Shown: positions 9,476 to 18,692, counted from the stretch's first letter. The stretch: DNA of 64,000 nt from Bacteroides sp. 214 (GCF_010501015.1 NZ_QVML01000002.1:62001-126000), one strand, 5' to 3'. Numbers and translations are program-made. Notes: generated by a model from the letters alone, not told the origin.

Positions 9476-9819
9476 TGAAGAAACTAGCCCCGTCCTTTTA
9501 CGTTATTGGTGGAATCATGCTCCTTGTAGGTGCAGCTACCTACATTACCGAATGGTTCTACTCATCATATATATACCTTATAGGTGCCACTTTGTTTGCG
9601 TTGGCACAAGTCAATATGGGTTATCAAGGGAAGAATAAAAACCTGAAAAGGCTCTATGGACAGCAACTACTCGGTGCGCTATTTCTAGTCGCAGCCGGAG
9701 TATTTATGTTCTTTGGTAAACAAAATGAATGGATATTGATGCTTACTATTGGTGGAGTTTTTCAGTTATATACTGCTTTTCGTATTCCTGCTGTTGAGAA
9801 GAAAGACAAAGAAACATAA
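9475..9819 (+). CDS. four-helix inner-membrane protein of unknown function
   Basis: 114 residues with about four hydrophobic segments (roughly 8-24, 27-42, 62-80 and 85-102) and a short charged tail. No catalytic motif is visible. The TGATG junction with the FtsB/DivIC-like gene upstream indicates one operon, and similar proteins accompany the divIC homologue in Bacteroidales, but a role in division is only inference. I do not recognise a named family. Confidence 0.75.
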   Translation: MKKLAPSFYVIGGIMLLVGAATYITEWFYSSYIYLIGATLFALAQVNMGYQGKNKNLKRLYGQQLLGALFLVAAGVFMFFGKQNEWILMLTIGGVFQLYTAFRIPAVEKKDKET

Positions 9820-9836
9820 CACAATTACATTTAGCC

Positions 9837-11987
9837 ATGAATAAAACACTTACACTTGTCCTTACTTTTTTTCTTTTGACATCTTGTTTTGTCGCTAATG
9901 ATAACCCTATTGACCGTGAAGCTCTTGTACGTCGGCACAATGTGCATGTTACTTCGGTAGATACTGACGCTGCTTTGAGTGTTGGGAATGGTGATTTTGC
10001 TTTTACCGTAGGAGCTACCGGCTTGCAATGCTTAGCCGACCTTTACCACGAAAAAGGTATCCCCACCGAAACAATGGCTACATGGGCATGGCACTCCTTT
10101 CCTAATGTCAATAACTATACACTGGAGCAGACATACAAAGGGTATGATTTTCATGGCAAGCAAATAGATTTTGCCGCTCACGAAAAAACACCCGAAGGTC
10201 AGTATTTTAGAATTAATCCTCATCCAGCAGCACTAGGACAACTTTCTTTGTTATATAAAGGTAAAGAAATAACTCCCGAACAGCTAACAAGCATTGACCA
10301 AAAATTAGATCTCTGGACTGGTATTATTACAAGTCATTACCTGCTGGACGGAACCCCGGTTGACGTAGTAACTCTTGCACATAGTGATAGAAGTATGGTT
10401 GCTGTTGATGTGCACTCTCCCCTTATTCGTAACAGTGAACTGGAGGTGCGCTTACGTTTTCCGTATGCATATAATGCTAGTACAAAAAATAAACCTGCAT
10501 TGATTTGGGATAATCCCCAAGCGCATACTACGACTATGACAAAAGAATCGGATAACGAAGTGTCGCTTTCCCGTCAGGTAGATGATTTTCAATATGTCAC
10601 ATCGGTTGCTTGGGAGGGAGCTTCGAACTTTATGCAGGCGGAAGAACATGATTTTCGCTTACAAACAGCTAATAATAGTGACAGGATAACGCTTGTTTGT
10701 GAGTTTGTACATAACCCCACAAACGAATCGAAGAAGATAAATAGTTGCAACTTTGCCGAAGCACGTAGTTCCAGTATCAATGCCTGGAAGCATTATTGGA
10801 CTACAGGAGGTGCTATTGATCTTTCGCAGAGTACCGATTCTCGCGCACATGAGTTAGAACGTCGTATTGTGCAATCGCAATATGTGTTGAAGATAAATTA
10901 TGCCGGTAGCTTCCCTCCTTCAGAATGCGGATTGGTTACTCCTACATGGTATGGTAAGCATAACTCCGAAGTTTATTTCATCCATGCGGCTCATTTTTAT
11001 CAATTTGGGCGAACAGAATTATTGGAAAAATCATTGAACTATTATCGTCAGTTATTGCCAATAGCTATCGAGAGTGCTGCAAGTAAAGGATGGGAGGGAG
11101 CGCGCTGGCCAAAGATGTTTGGCGAGGGTGGCAGAGAAACTCCGGGAAGTATTAATCCTTTCATTATCTGGAATTTTCCTAATCCTATTTATTTATGCGA
11201 GTTAGTATATCGTGCTAACCCTACTCCCGAAACACTTGCTAAATACAAAGATGTTGTGTTAGAATCGGGTAAATTCCTCGCTTCGTATGCTACGTATGAT
11301 GCGAAAAACGATCGGTATATGCTTGGACCTCCACTTAAAGCATCATCGGAAAGTTCGTTGGAAAGCGAAACATGGAATCCTACTTTTGAACTTGCATTGT
11401 GGTATTATGGATTGCAAACGGCACAAGAGTGGCGTATTCGCTTAGGTATGCAACCAGACTCCAAGTGGGCGGAAGTATTGAATAAATTATCTAAACCCAC
11501 CATTGTGCAAGGTAAATATGTAGAAATAGAAACTGAGGCACATATTTATGATGATGCAAACAAAGGTATGCCTACTTCTATGATATATGCATTGGGGTAT
11601 GTACCACCTACTCCTTTGATTGATAAGGAAGTGATGCGCGAAACTTTTCATGAATTGCTGCGACGTAGTCGTAATGGCTTTGGAAGGTGGGTAAGTTGGT
11701 CTATGGGACAAGGAGCCAATACCGCTGTGCGCTTAGGCGAATACGAAACTGCAATTAATATTGTTACGAACGATGTTCCCGCTGCCCAGTTCTTGCCGCA
11801 AGGGTACTCTAAACGACCAAAAGAGCCGGATGGTTGTCCGGCTTATATGCCAATTAATGGGTCCTTCCTTAATGCAATAGGACTGATGGCAGGTGGTTGG
11901 GATGGCGCCCCGGATGTAGTAGCACCGGGATTTCCCAAAGATGGAACATGGGTCGTAAAAGTAGAAGGAATGAACGCAATGCCCTAA
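9837..11987 (+). CDS. glycosidase-like lipoprotein, probable (alpha/alpha)6 fold
   Basis: 716 residues, with a lipobox near FLLTSC (Cys17). An N-terminal beta domain (SVGNGDFAFTVGATG, about 40-55, then QYFRINPHPAALGQL) leads to a helical C-terminal half with regularly spaced aromatic and Pro motifs (PTWYGKHNSEVYFIHAAHF, EGARWPKMFG, WNPTFELALWYYGL, FGRWVSWSMGQGANTAV), resembling six-hairpin glycosidases of the GH65/GH95/GH15 type. I cannot assign a CAZy family or substrate. It is 17 bp after the membrane-protein gene and may be transcribed with it. Confidence 0.65.
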   Translation: MNKTLTLVLTFFLLTSCFVANDNPIDREALVRRHNVHVTSVDTDAALSVGNGDFAFTVGATGLQCLADLYHEKGIPTETMATWAWHSFPNVNNYTLEQTYKGYDFHGKQIDFAAHEKTPEGQYFRINPHPAALGQLSLLYKGKEITPEQLTSIDQKLDLWTGIITSHYLLDGTPVDVVTLAHSDRSMVAVDVHSPLIRNSELEVRLRFPYAYNASTKNKPALIWDNPQAHTTTMTKESDNEVSLSRQVDDFQYVTSVAWEGASNFMQAEEHDFRLQTANNSDRITLVCEFVHNPTNESKKINSCNFAEARSSSINAWKHYWTTGGAIDLSQSTDSRAHELERRIVQSQYVLKINYAGSFPPSECGLVTPTWYGKHNSEVYFIHAAHFYQFGRTELLEKSLNYYRQLLPIAIESAASKGWEGARWPKMFGEGGRETPGSINPFIIWNFPNPIYLCELVYRANPTPETLAKYKDVVLESGKFLASYATYDAKNDRYMLGPPLKASSESSLESETWNPTFELALWYYGLQTAQEWRIRLGMQPDSKWAEVLNKLSKPTIVQGKYVEIETEAHIYDDANKGMPTSMIYALGYVPPTPLIDKEVMRETFHELLRRSRNGFGRWVSWSMGQGANTAVRLGEYETAINIVTNDVPAAQFLPQGYSKRPKEPDGCPAYMPINGSFLNAIGLMAGGWDGAPDVVAPGFPKDGTWVVKVEGMNAMP

Positions 11988-11998
11988 GAAATTGGGGC
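11981..11998. terminator. weak hairpin between convergent genes
   Basis: A 7-bp stem (GCCCTAA paired with TTGGGGC, one wobble) closes on a GAAA tetraloop and overlaps the stop codon of the glycosidase-like gene. The T-tract is poor, so activity is uncertain. Confidence 0.35.
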
Positions 11999-12004
11999 TT
12001 GCAG

Positions 12005-12808
12005 TTAGTTCTTTAATCCCTCATATCCTTTAAGAATAACCCTCGTAGACCCTACTTTTAGCTTAGAGTCTATTCGTACAGGTATGCGGTTCGCGTCATT
12101 GGTGAGGTAAATCTTCATAGCCTCTTCTTTGTTGCTGAAGGCGTCATCGTCCATCATTAGGCTTAGTTTGATACAGTAATATTCGCGATCATCATTGGCT
12201 TTGACGGTTTCTATACCTTGATAGATGACTTCCATCGTTTTGAGTCGGCGACCCACCAATCCAGAAACGGTAGCTTTATCTCCTTTCTTCATCTTGCTAT
12301 AATCCAACGTGCGTGCGTAATATATAATGCTTACCATATCATACGTACATCTGTTGGCAACGTGTGTGGTGTCGTAGCGCAACTTTCCATTTCCTGTGCT
12401 GATGTTTCGGGCAATAACCTTTCCGTCTTTATAGGTAAAGGTGGCTCGTTCGGTATAATATTTATCGCTTTGATGGTCGTCTTTGGAATAGGCAAGGGGC
12501 ACTACCGAAGGAGTTAAGTATGACTGTAAAGTATCCGATAAGGTATGAATACTTTTTGCTACGCCCGTAAGATTCGCAGCAAGTGTGGCTTTGTACACTG
12601 GTGTACCTTGGTAGTTCTCGTTAACTACGGATAGTGTAGAACTTCCTGCCTTTATATATAGTAAGCCATATTTGTAGTACAGGTTATAGGTAAGGTTCTC
12701 ACCTGCTTTGAAGTAGGTGTTCTTTACTTCGCACTGAGATTGCGCGTTGGCGATTGAACCAACGGCAATCAACAGCAGAAGTATAAAATAGTATTTCAAG
12801 ATTTTCAT
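12005..12808 (-). CDS. DUF3108 family secreted protein
   Basis: 267 residues from MKILKYYF (ATG 12808); the frame is open seven codons further but the signal peptide begins here and is cleaved near ANAQ. The mature protein is an all-beta domain with FKAGENLTYNLYYKYG, KAGSSTLSV and the central DTLQSYLTPS/YSKDDHQSDKYYTERATF blocks that mark DUF3108, a periplasmic or outer-membrane-associated family with no assigned activity. It lies immediately downstream of nagB on the same strand. Confidence 0.8.
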   Translation of the reverse strand: MKILKYYFILLLLIAVGSIANAQSQCEVKNTYFKAGENLTYNLYYKYGLLYIKAGSSTLSVVNENYQGTPVYKATLAANLTGVAKSIHTLSDTLQSYLTPSVVPLAYSKDDHQSDKYYTERATFTYKDGKVIARNISTGNGKLRYDTTHVANRCTYDMVSIIYYARTLDYSKMKKGDKATVSGLVGRRLKTMEVIYQGIETVKANDDREYYCIKLSLMMDDDAFSNKEEAMKIYLTNDANRIPVRIDSKLKVGSTRVILKGYEGLKN

Positions 12809-12832
12809 CCGGATATTTTTGTTATGCACAGG

Positions 12833-13645
12833 TTATTTCAGCAAGCTTTCAGGGTCGAGATTACTTGCTTCAATGTCTTTGAAATAACGATATGTGCCTA
12901 CTTTAAGTTCATACGTTGCCACATCATCGCACACGATGATGCCTTTTTCGTGCATTTGCAGAGCACTGATAGTCCACATTTGACTGATTGGCTCTTCAAC
13001 CGCATGACGTAGCGCGCGTGCTTTGCTATGTCCATTCACAATGATAAGCACTTCTTTCGCCGACAATACGGTAGCTACACCTACGGTAAGTGCGGTTTTG
13101 GGTACTTTGTTCACATCATTATCGAAGAAGCGAGAGTTAGCGATAATAGTATCTGTAGTTAATGTTTTTACACGTGTGCGCGAAGCCAATGATGATCCCG
13201 GCTCATTAAAAGCAATGTGTCCATCGGGACCAATGCCTCCTAGAAACAAGTCAATACCACCATAAGATGCGATGCGTTCTTCGTAAGCGGCACATTCGGC
13301 TTCGAGATCGGCGGCATTTCCATTGAGAATATTTGCATTTTCCTTTATGATATCCACATGGCTGAAGAAATTATTCCACATAAAGGAATAGTAACTTTCG
13401 GAGTGATCTTGTGGCAAACCCACATACTCGTCCATGTTGAATGTTACCACATGTTTGAAGGATACAATACCTTTTTTATTTAGATCAATCAGTGCTTTGT
13501 ACATTCCCAGCGGTGAAGAACCGGTTGGAAGGCCCAATACAAAAGGATTGTCGGCAGTTGGTTTTGCTTTGTTAATTGCAGCGGCAACATAGTTGGCTGC
13601 CCATAGGGAAATGGTTTGGTAATCAGGTTGAATAATTAAACGCAT
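12833..13645 (-). CDS. nagB: glucosamine-6-phosphate deaminase
   Basis: 270 residues, close to the 266 of E. coli NagB. It converts glucosamine-6-phosphate to fructose-6-phosphate plus ammonia. The catalytic residues sit at the same numbers as in E. coli: Asp72 (FNMDEYVG), Asp141, His143 and Glu148 ([12 protein letters not shown]). The sugar-phosphate loop [12 protein letters not shown] (38-49) and the lid with SRTRVKTLT are also present. It ends 24 bp before the DUF3108 gene. Confidence 0.95.
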   Translation of the reverse strand: MRLIIQPDYQTISLWAANYVAAAINKAKPTADNPFVLGLPTGSSPLGMYKALIDLNKKGIVSFKHVVTFNMDEYVGLPQDHSESYYSFMWNNFFSHVDIIKENANILNGNAADLEAECAAYEERIASYGGIDLFLGGIGPDGHIAFNEPGSSLASRTRVKTLTTDTIIANSRFFDNDVNKVPKTALTVGVATVLSAKEVLIIVNGHSKARALRHAVEEPISQMWTISALQMHEKGIIVCDDVATYELKVGTYRYFKDIEASNLDPESLLK

Positions 13646-13726
13646 ATTGTTCTATTTTTGAGTTATTATCATTATTGCTTAGGCAGGGCAAATGTAGGGA
13701 AATTAATCGTAAATCATTATCTACAC

Positions 13727-14902
13727 TCAGCAGTTAATTGCTTTTGCCATCTTTCTTGCCAATTCTTTGCATGCCTCTGCATCCATCATTGCTTGCTTCA
13801 TTTCTACAGGTTCGCCCACAACGTTGAACTTGCTCTTTTCTGCAAACTCGCCCATTCGTTTTACGGCCATGCCTGCCCATGTGAACGAACCAAAGTAGCC
13901 GAAGTGTCTGTTCTTTACCTCGCGCATTAATATCTTGCTGAGCAACGAATCTATTTCAGGAAAGATTTGCCCGTTGTATGTAGGTGAGCCAACAATAAGT
14001 CCGTTATACTTAAATATGTCTGTTAATATATCCGAAGCATTGCTCTTGGATATATTGTGCATTACAATGTTTATTATTCCTTGTTTGCTAAGCTCTTCGG
14101 CAATGGTTTCTGCCATTTGCTCGGTGTGTCCGTACATGCTTCCGTAAACTAAGACTACACCCTTTTCGGCTTCGTACCTGCTTAGTTTGTCATAAATACT
14201 AATAACACGTTGAGCATGTTTTACCCATACAGGACCATGTGTTGAGCAAATTGCATGAACTTTTAGCCCTGCAAGCTTTTGCAATGCTTTTTGCACAGGC
14301 GATCCGTACTTTCCTACTATGTTGGAGTAATAGCGTACCATTTCATTCCAGTAAATATCTGTATTGATTTCTGTGTCTATGTAGCCGCCATTGAGTGCGC
14401 CAAAACATCCGAAAGCATCGCCCGAGAAGAGGATACCGTCTTCGGGAATGTAGGTCATCATGGTTTCGGGCCAGTGTACCATAGGGGTGGTATGAAAGGA
14501 TAACGTCCGTTTCCCTATTGGCAGGGTGTCGCCATCATTCACTAGAAGCGTGTTTTCGCTAACTCCGTAGTAGCCTTCTATCATGTTCAGTGTGAGTTTG
14601 TTGCCCACAATGGTGATGTCGGGGTAATACTTCTTGATGAGTGCGATAGATCCCGAATGATCTGGTTCCATATGGTTAATAACCAGATAGTCGATTGGTC
14701 TTTCGCCAATGTGTTGTTTTATTTTTCGGATATATACATCGAAATAATGCGGATCTACGGTATCTATAAGTGTAACAATGTCTTCGGTAATAAGATACGA
14801 GTTGTAGGACACGCCATAGGGGAGTGGCCACATATTTTCGAAGAGATGTTTTTGGCGGTCGTTTACGCCTACGTAATGGATGAAATTAGTCTTAGCTTCC
14901 AT
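13727..14902 (-). CDS. FprA-type flavodiiron protein
   Basis: 391 residues. The N-terminal metallo-beta-lactamase-like domain carries the diiron ligands His77, Glu79, Asp81 (NHMEPDHSGS), His143 (MVHWPET), Asp162 (SGDAFG) and His222 (STHGPVW). From about residue 249 a flavodoxin domain binds FMN (VYGSMYGHTEQMA; GSPTYNGQ). There is no C-terminal rubredoxin domain, so an external electron donor is expected. The family reduces O2 or NO to protect anaerobes; which substrate applies here is not readable. Confidence 0.93.
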   Translation of the reverse strand: MEAKTNFIHYVGVNDRQKHLFENMWPLPYGVSYNSYLITEDIVTLIDTVDPHYFDVYIRKIKQHIGERPIDYLVINHMEPDHSGSIALIKKYYPDITIVGNKLTLNMIEGYYGVSENTLLVNDGDTLPIGKRTLSFHTTPMVHWPETMMTYIPEDGILFSGDAFGCFGALNGGYIDTEINTDIYWNEMVRYYSNIVGKYGSPVQKALQKLAGLKVHAICSTHGPVWVKHAQRVISIYDKLSRYEAEKGVVLVYGSMYGHTEQMAETIAEELSKQGIINIVMHNISKSNASDILTDIFKYNGLIVGSPTYNGQIFPEIDSLLSKILMREVKNRHFGYFGSFTWAGMAVKRMGEFAEKSKFNVVGEPVEMKQAMMDAEACKELARKMAKAINC

Positions 14903-14927
14903 AATTATACTGTTTTTGAATGCAGTA

Positions 14928-14935
14928 CAAAAATA
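14928..14935 (-). promoter_or_regulatory. -7 promoter box for the flavodiiron gene
   Basis: The minus strand reads TATTTTTG, matching TAnnTTTG 25 bp upstream of the ATG at 14902. Confidence 0.45.
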
Positions 14936-14967
14936 GGAAAAATAGAGTTACTATTTACTATTACTAA

Positions 14968-16827
14968 TCAAATATATACCATAATAGTCTCCCGCAGTTT
15001 TGATGCAGAGAATGGATAAGAGATAGTTTCGTTGCATCCGCTACCCTTTGCCCACTGCTCTTCGAGGTAGTAGTTGGCAGATGTAATACCTATTATAGGC
15101 ACTACATTCGACATAGAGCGTATGCGCTTCATTATCTCAGGTCCTTTCATGTCGTCTATTAGTATATCAATGAGTATGAGGTCGGGGCGCTCTTGTATGA
15201 ATGAGTTTACAGCGGTGCTGCCATTCTTTGCCCAAATGAGTTCATGCTTTTCTTTAAGAATATCTTGTATATTAAGAAAACGAGCCTCCGATTCTTCTAC
15301 TACGAGTATTTTCTTTCCTTTACCCAAGGCTGTGTGTTCCAAGCTCCTAGTAAGGATCGTGGCTTCGTCGGCATAAGCAATGGTAAAGGAGAATGTGCTT
15401 CCCTTGCCTACTTCTGAGTCAACTACAATCTCACCTCCAAGATGTTTCACAAGGTTATCGGCGATGGATAAGCCTAGCCCTGTACCTTGTGAGAAACTAT
15501 TTACTTTCTCAAAACGAGTAAAAATGGATTTGAGCTTATCTTGAGGAATGCCGCGTCCGGTATCACTTACAAAGAAGCGAAGCCCTTCTTTAGTCTCTTC
15601 CGCCCCTAATGTAATTGTGCCTTTTGTGGTGTTTTTTACAGCATTGGAGAGGAAGTTGAAGAGCACTTGTTTAACGCGATTGGGGTCGGTGAGAAGTGTT
15701 TTTTCCTTGTCCGGATAAACAACTTTAAGTTCTATATGCTTACCTACTTTGTTTCGATAGGTGTTTGCTACATCTCCAATAAGGCTATGTATATTTGCTT
15801 GAGACAGATGTATCTCATATCTACCCGATTCAATGAGCGACAAGTCCAGGATGTCGTTTACCAATTGCAATAGCAATCCGTTGTTGGTATGAATAATTTC
15901 AAGGTATTCGTCGCGACGTGCAGGATCTTCTTCTGCAGCAATGATTTCTGTGAAGCCGATGATGGCATTGAGTGGTGTACGTATTTCGTGGCTCATGTTG
16001 GCAATGAAGGAGGTCTTCATGCGGTCGCCCTCTTCGGCAAGTAGGCGTGCTTCAAGCAGATTTTGCATACGCTTGATGCGGTCGCTAATGTCGCTAAAGA
16101 GTACAAAAACCCGTCTATTTTCAATGGGGGTAATGTTGGCTCTGTAGTAATAAGTTGTTCCGATGAGTTCTACTGGGTATTCAATGCTTTTTACTTCACC
16201 ACTATCCAGACTTTGCTTTATGTTGTTCCTAAGCAATTCGCAAACTTCGGGTGTGTAGATGATGTTTGCGTTTTGCCCAATAAGTTCTTGAGGGTCGTGG
16301 AAAAGGTTTAATCCTTCAGGTAGAATTATATCAAGAAGTGTAAGTTCTTCATCGAACACAAATACGAAGTCCTGCATGCTACGCATGAGGTTTCTGTAGT
16401 TGGAAACTTCTTTTTCTAAGCGGATATGCTCTTCTTGTTCTTCTTGTATATTGCGTAGTGCGGAAACAACTTTCAACGGTTTCCCGTTTTTACCGGTTCC
16501 GTAGCTATAGAGGTTGTTTTCTACCCACAAACTATCGCCTGTGGTATTTATTAAGCGATATTTAATGCTGGCGGTTTCTCCCTCGGCAGCAATCACTTTA
16601 TTAAAAGCTGCAACTGCGCCGGGTAAGTCCTTGGGATGTATCATAGCATTAAATTCTTCCAGAGTAGTGTATGTGTTATTCCACGTACTTATTCCAATAA
16701 TTTGTGATACATTATTTATAAAGTTGATTTTTTCGGTGGTTAGGTCGTATTCTAAAATTCCATATTTATATGCTGTAAATATGGCTGCAAACGGTACGTT
16801 TGCCTTGTTTTCTACCGAATTTGTCAT
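14968..16827 (-). CDS. hybrid histidine kinase with PAS domains and degenerate receiver
   Basis: 619 residues, no membrane segment, so probably cytosolic. Two PAS-like domains (about 14-130 and 145-250) precede HisKA with the phospho-acceptor His280 (NMSHEIRTPLNAIIGF), an HATPase domain (N-box NFLSNAVKN near 391, G boxes DTGRGIP and GTGLGLSI) and a receiver (about 505-619). The receiver keeps Asp554 and an acidic pair (EE, 511-512) but has Tyr604 where the conserved Lys of the KP motif should be, so its phosphorylation chemistry may be altered. No partner regulator is adjacent. The signal is unknown. Confidence 0.88.
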   Translation of the reverse strand: MTNSVENKANVPFAAIFTAYKYGILEYDLTTEKINFINNVSQIIGISTWNNTYTTLEEFNAMIHPKDLPGAVAAFNKVIAAEGETASIKYRLINTTGDSLWVENNLYSYGTGKNGKPLKVVSALRNIQEEQEEHIRLEKEVSNYRNLMRSMQDFVFVFDEELTLLDIILPEGLNLFHDPQELIGQNANIIYTPEVCELLRNNIKQSLDSGEVKSIEYPVELIGTTYYYRANITPIENRRVFVLFSDISDRIKRMQNLLEARLLAEEGDRMKTSFIANMSHEIRTPLNAIIGFTEIIAAEEDPARRDEYLEIIHTNNGLLLQLVNDILDLSLIESGRYEIHLSQANIHSLIGDVANTYRNKVGKHIELKVVYPDKEKTLLTDPNRVKQVLFNFLSNAVKNTTKGTITLGAEETKEGLRFFVSDTGRGIPQDKLKSIFTRFEKVNSFSQGTGLGLSIADNLVKHLGGEIVVDSEVGKGSTFSFTIAYADEATILTRSLEHTALGKGKKILVVEESEARFLNIQDILKEKHELIWAKNGSTAVNSFIQERPDLILIDILIDDMKGPEIMKRIRSMSNVVPIIGITSANYYLEEQWAKGSGCNETISYPFSASKLRETIMVYI

Positions 16828-16852
16828 AACTATTCTCTTTGTGATTCAAGCG

Positions 16853-16860
16853 CAAATATA
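16853..16860 (-). promoter_or_regulatory. -7 promoter box for the hybrid kinase
   Basis: The minus strand reads TATATTTG, an exact TAnnTTTG match 25 bp upstream of the ATG at 16827. Confidence 0.45.
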
Positions 16861-16915
16861 CAAAATATTTCTAAAACAATAAGAATTTGCAACTTTTTCC
16901 CTATAATTCTCAACT

Positions 16916-17863
16916 TTATTTGTTCGAATCACCTTGATGCGCACCGATTTCTTTCATCTTTTTTTTCACTCTGGCAGCAAATTCGTGGTTCTTTATGCCC
17001 CAATCAGGTGCTATGAGTAGCTCTTTGGGCGATTGTGATACAAAACGTTCCACCACAATATCGGAACGTAACCTGCGAATGTACGCAACCACTACATCTA
17101 TATAATCATCGATGTTGAAAAGTTGAAAATCTTGTTCATCTCTTCTATATTCTAACTCCATGTGTGTTCCGCGTATAATTTGCAACTGGTGTAGCTTTAA
17201 AGTATTGATGGGTAGTTTCGAAAGAATACTCGCTTGGGCAATGATTTCTTCTTTACTTTCTCCGGGAAGTCCTAAGATGACGTGCCCACCTGTAAGAATA
17301 CCACGTGATGCGGTACGATTAATCGCATCTTTAACATCGGCAAAGGTGTGCCCACGATTAATGCGTTTAAGTGTTTTTTCCAAACAACTCTCTATACCAT
17401 ATTCTATCAGGATGAAGTGTTTGTTGTTGAGTGTTTCAAAATAGTCAAGTAAACTGTCGGGCATACAGTCTGGTCGTGTACCGATAACCAGTCCTACTAC
17501 ATCTTTTACAGCGAGTGCTTCTTGATATTTTTGTTTGAGTGTTTCCAACTCATCGTAGGTGTTGGTGTAGGCTTGGAAATAGGCAAGGTACTTCATTTCG
17601 GGGTATTTGTGCGCAAAGAACTCTTTACCCTCTTCGAGTTGTTGGGTTATACTTTTCTCTGTGCGGCAATAATCGGGGTTGAATGTTTGATTATTGCAAT
17701 ATGTGCACCCTCCTAAACCTTTATTGCCGTCACGATTGGGACAGGTGAAGCCGGCGTTTATAGATATTTTTTGTACTTTATAAGTGAAATGCTCCTTCAT
17801 GAAAGAGGCAAATTCATTATACAACGGCGTAGAAGAATTCTTTATATATGTTGGCGTACGCAT
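16916..17863 (-). CDS. radical SAM protein, TIGR01212/YhcC family
   Basis: 315 residues. The N-terminal FeS motif has the YhcC-type spacing: CPNRDGNKGLGGCTYC, with a wide first gap and CxxC at the end, preceded by YKVQKISINAGFT. Downstream are GTRPDCMPD, EYGIESCLEKTLKRINRGHT and GHVILGLPGE, standard for the TIM-barrel core. The reaction is not established for this family; tRNA or other modification is speculation. The start codon is only four bases from the promoter box at 17868-17875, so the mRNA may be leaderless. Confidence 0.88.
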   Translation of the reverse strand: MRTPTYIKNSSTPLYNEFASFMKEHFTYKVQKISINAGFTCPNRDGNKGLGGCTYCNNQTFNPDYCRTEKSITQQLEEGKEFFAHKYPEMKYLAYFQAYTNTYDELETLKQKYQEALAVKDVVGLVIGTRPDCMPDSLLDYFETLNNKHFILIEYGIESCLEKTLKRINRGHTFADVKDAINRTASRGILTGGHVILGLPGESKEEIIAQASILSKLPINTLKLHQLQIIRGTHMELEYRRDEQDFQLFNIDDYIDVVVAYIRRLRSDIVVERFVSQSPKELLIAPDWGIKNHEFAARVKKKMKEIGAHQGDSNK

Positions 17864-17867
17864 AGTG

Positions 17868-17875
17868 CAAAGGTA
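17868..17875 (-). promoter_or_regulatory. -7 promoter box for the radical SAM gene
   Basis: The minus strand reads TACCTTTG, an exact TAnnTTTG match ending four bases before the ATG at 17863, which leaves little or no 5' leader. Confidence 0.5.
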
Positions 17876-17923
17876 GTATATTTTCCTTTATCAACTTTGA
17901 ATGCACCATGTTTTATGCTGAAT

Positions 17924-18033
17924 GCCATAAGCATTCAGTACAAATACTATAAGCATCTGAGGCGAATGCCATAAGCAAACGGGGCGAATGCTATAAGCAA
18001 ACGAGACGAATGCTATAAGCATTTGAAATAAGA
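17924..18033 (+). repeat. five-unit 22-bp tandem array, GCCATAAGC word
   Basis: The word GCCATAAGC or a close variant (ACTATAAGC, GCTATAAGC) starts at 17924, 17946, 17968, 17990 and 18012, exactly 22 bp apart. Most units also end in GAAT. The inter-word bases are only partly conserved. The array begins 61 bp upstream of the radical SAM start and is followed by a second 22-bp array. No coding sequence uses it. Confidence 0.9.
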
Positions 18034-18052
18034 GTTATAGGTAATGTTTTTT

Positions 18053-18127
18053 TTGACTGTTTTTTGCTTCACTTCTGACTGTTTTTCACCTCGTTTCTGA
18101 CTGATTTCTTAATACAAAAGCAGTCAG
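18053..18127 (+). repeat. 22-bp array, TGACTG word with inverted last unit
   Basis: TGACTG starts at 18054, 18076 and 18098 (22 bp apart), in the context TTCTGACTG for the last two. A fourth copy in inverted orientation (CAGTCAGAAAA) starts at 18121. The array directly follows the GCCATAAGC array. Confidence 0.8.
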
Positions 18128-18135
18128 AAAATTAT

Positions 18136-18231
18136 GTGAATACCCTGTGAAGGATAAAAGAGGGGGTCTTCACACGTAACTCACTAAATACCATTTGATT
18201 ACAGCGATATGTGAATGTGAAGACCTTTTTT
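18136..18231 (-). repeat. TTCAC composite element, copy 1
   Basis: This segment holds five GTGAA/TTCAC half-sites starting at 18136, 18147, 18169, 18211 and 18217 and a 10-bp inverted repeat (18165-18174 with 18216-18225). Positions 18197-18225 match 31696-31724 on the opposite strand at 25 of 29 bases. The half-site orientation pattern and spacing are the same as in copy 2. It lies in the gap between the HxlR stop and the radical SAM start. Confidence 0.8.
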
Positions 18232-18274
18232 GTAAAAGTCTATTTGGAGTGTATAGTAACCTATTGGGCGGATA

Positions 18275-18646
18275 TTATGTTTTGTAATAGTTGCTTCTGT
18301 TTTCCATAATTGTATTCATGTTATTTTCTGCCCAATCTACCAATGCTTGCAGGTGAGGGAAAAGACATTCTCCTAATTCTGTTAACTCATACTCAACTCT
18401 TGGTGGAACTTCGGCATAAATTTCGCGCCTCACAATTCCGTCAGCTTCCATCGAACGTAAGGTTACGGTTAGCATCCGTTGTGAAACATCTCCTATGGTG
18501 CGTTGTATTTCATTAAACCTCAGTTTGCCGTTGACTTTCAATGTTGTCAAAATAAGGATAGACCATTTGTCGCCCAAAGGGGCAATTACATCGCGAACCG
18601 GACAATAACCACTGGTTTCAAATTTCTTCAAACTTTTTTCCTCCAT
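18275..18646 (-). CDS. HxlR-family winged-helix transcriptional regulator
   Basis: 123 residues. The family core is clear: CPVRDVIAPLGDKWSILIL, then LRFNEIQRTIGDVSQRMLTVTLRSMEADGIVRRE (recognition helix and wing) and VEYELTELGECLFP. Cys15 sits at the N-terminal position used as a redox sensor in relatives such as HypR and YodB, so thiol or electrophile sensing is possible but unproven. It is divergent from the cupin gene at 18799, and inverted repeats in the shared intergenic region fit autoregulation and control of that gene. Confidence 0.92.
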   Translation of the reverse strand: MEEKSLKKFETSGYCPVRDVIAPLGDKWSILILTTLKVNGKLRFNEIQRTIGDVSQRMLTVTLRSMEADGIVRREIYAEVPPRVEYELTELGECLFPHLQALVDWAENNMNTIMENRSNYYKT

Positions 18647-18679
18647 AACTCTCTCTCTTTCAATAATAGTTACACCAAA

Positions 18680-18692
18680 GTAAGTATCTTAC
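18680..18692. promoter_or_regulatory. candidate HxlR operator, dyad 1
   Basis: GTAAGTATCTTAC is a perfect 5-3-5 inverted repeat, 34 bp upstream of the hxlR-like start and about 38 bp before the cupin -7 box. HxlR-type dimers bind short dyads, so this is a plausible operator. Confidence 0.45.
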
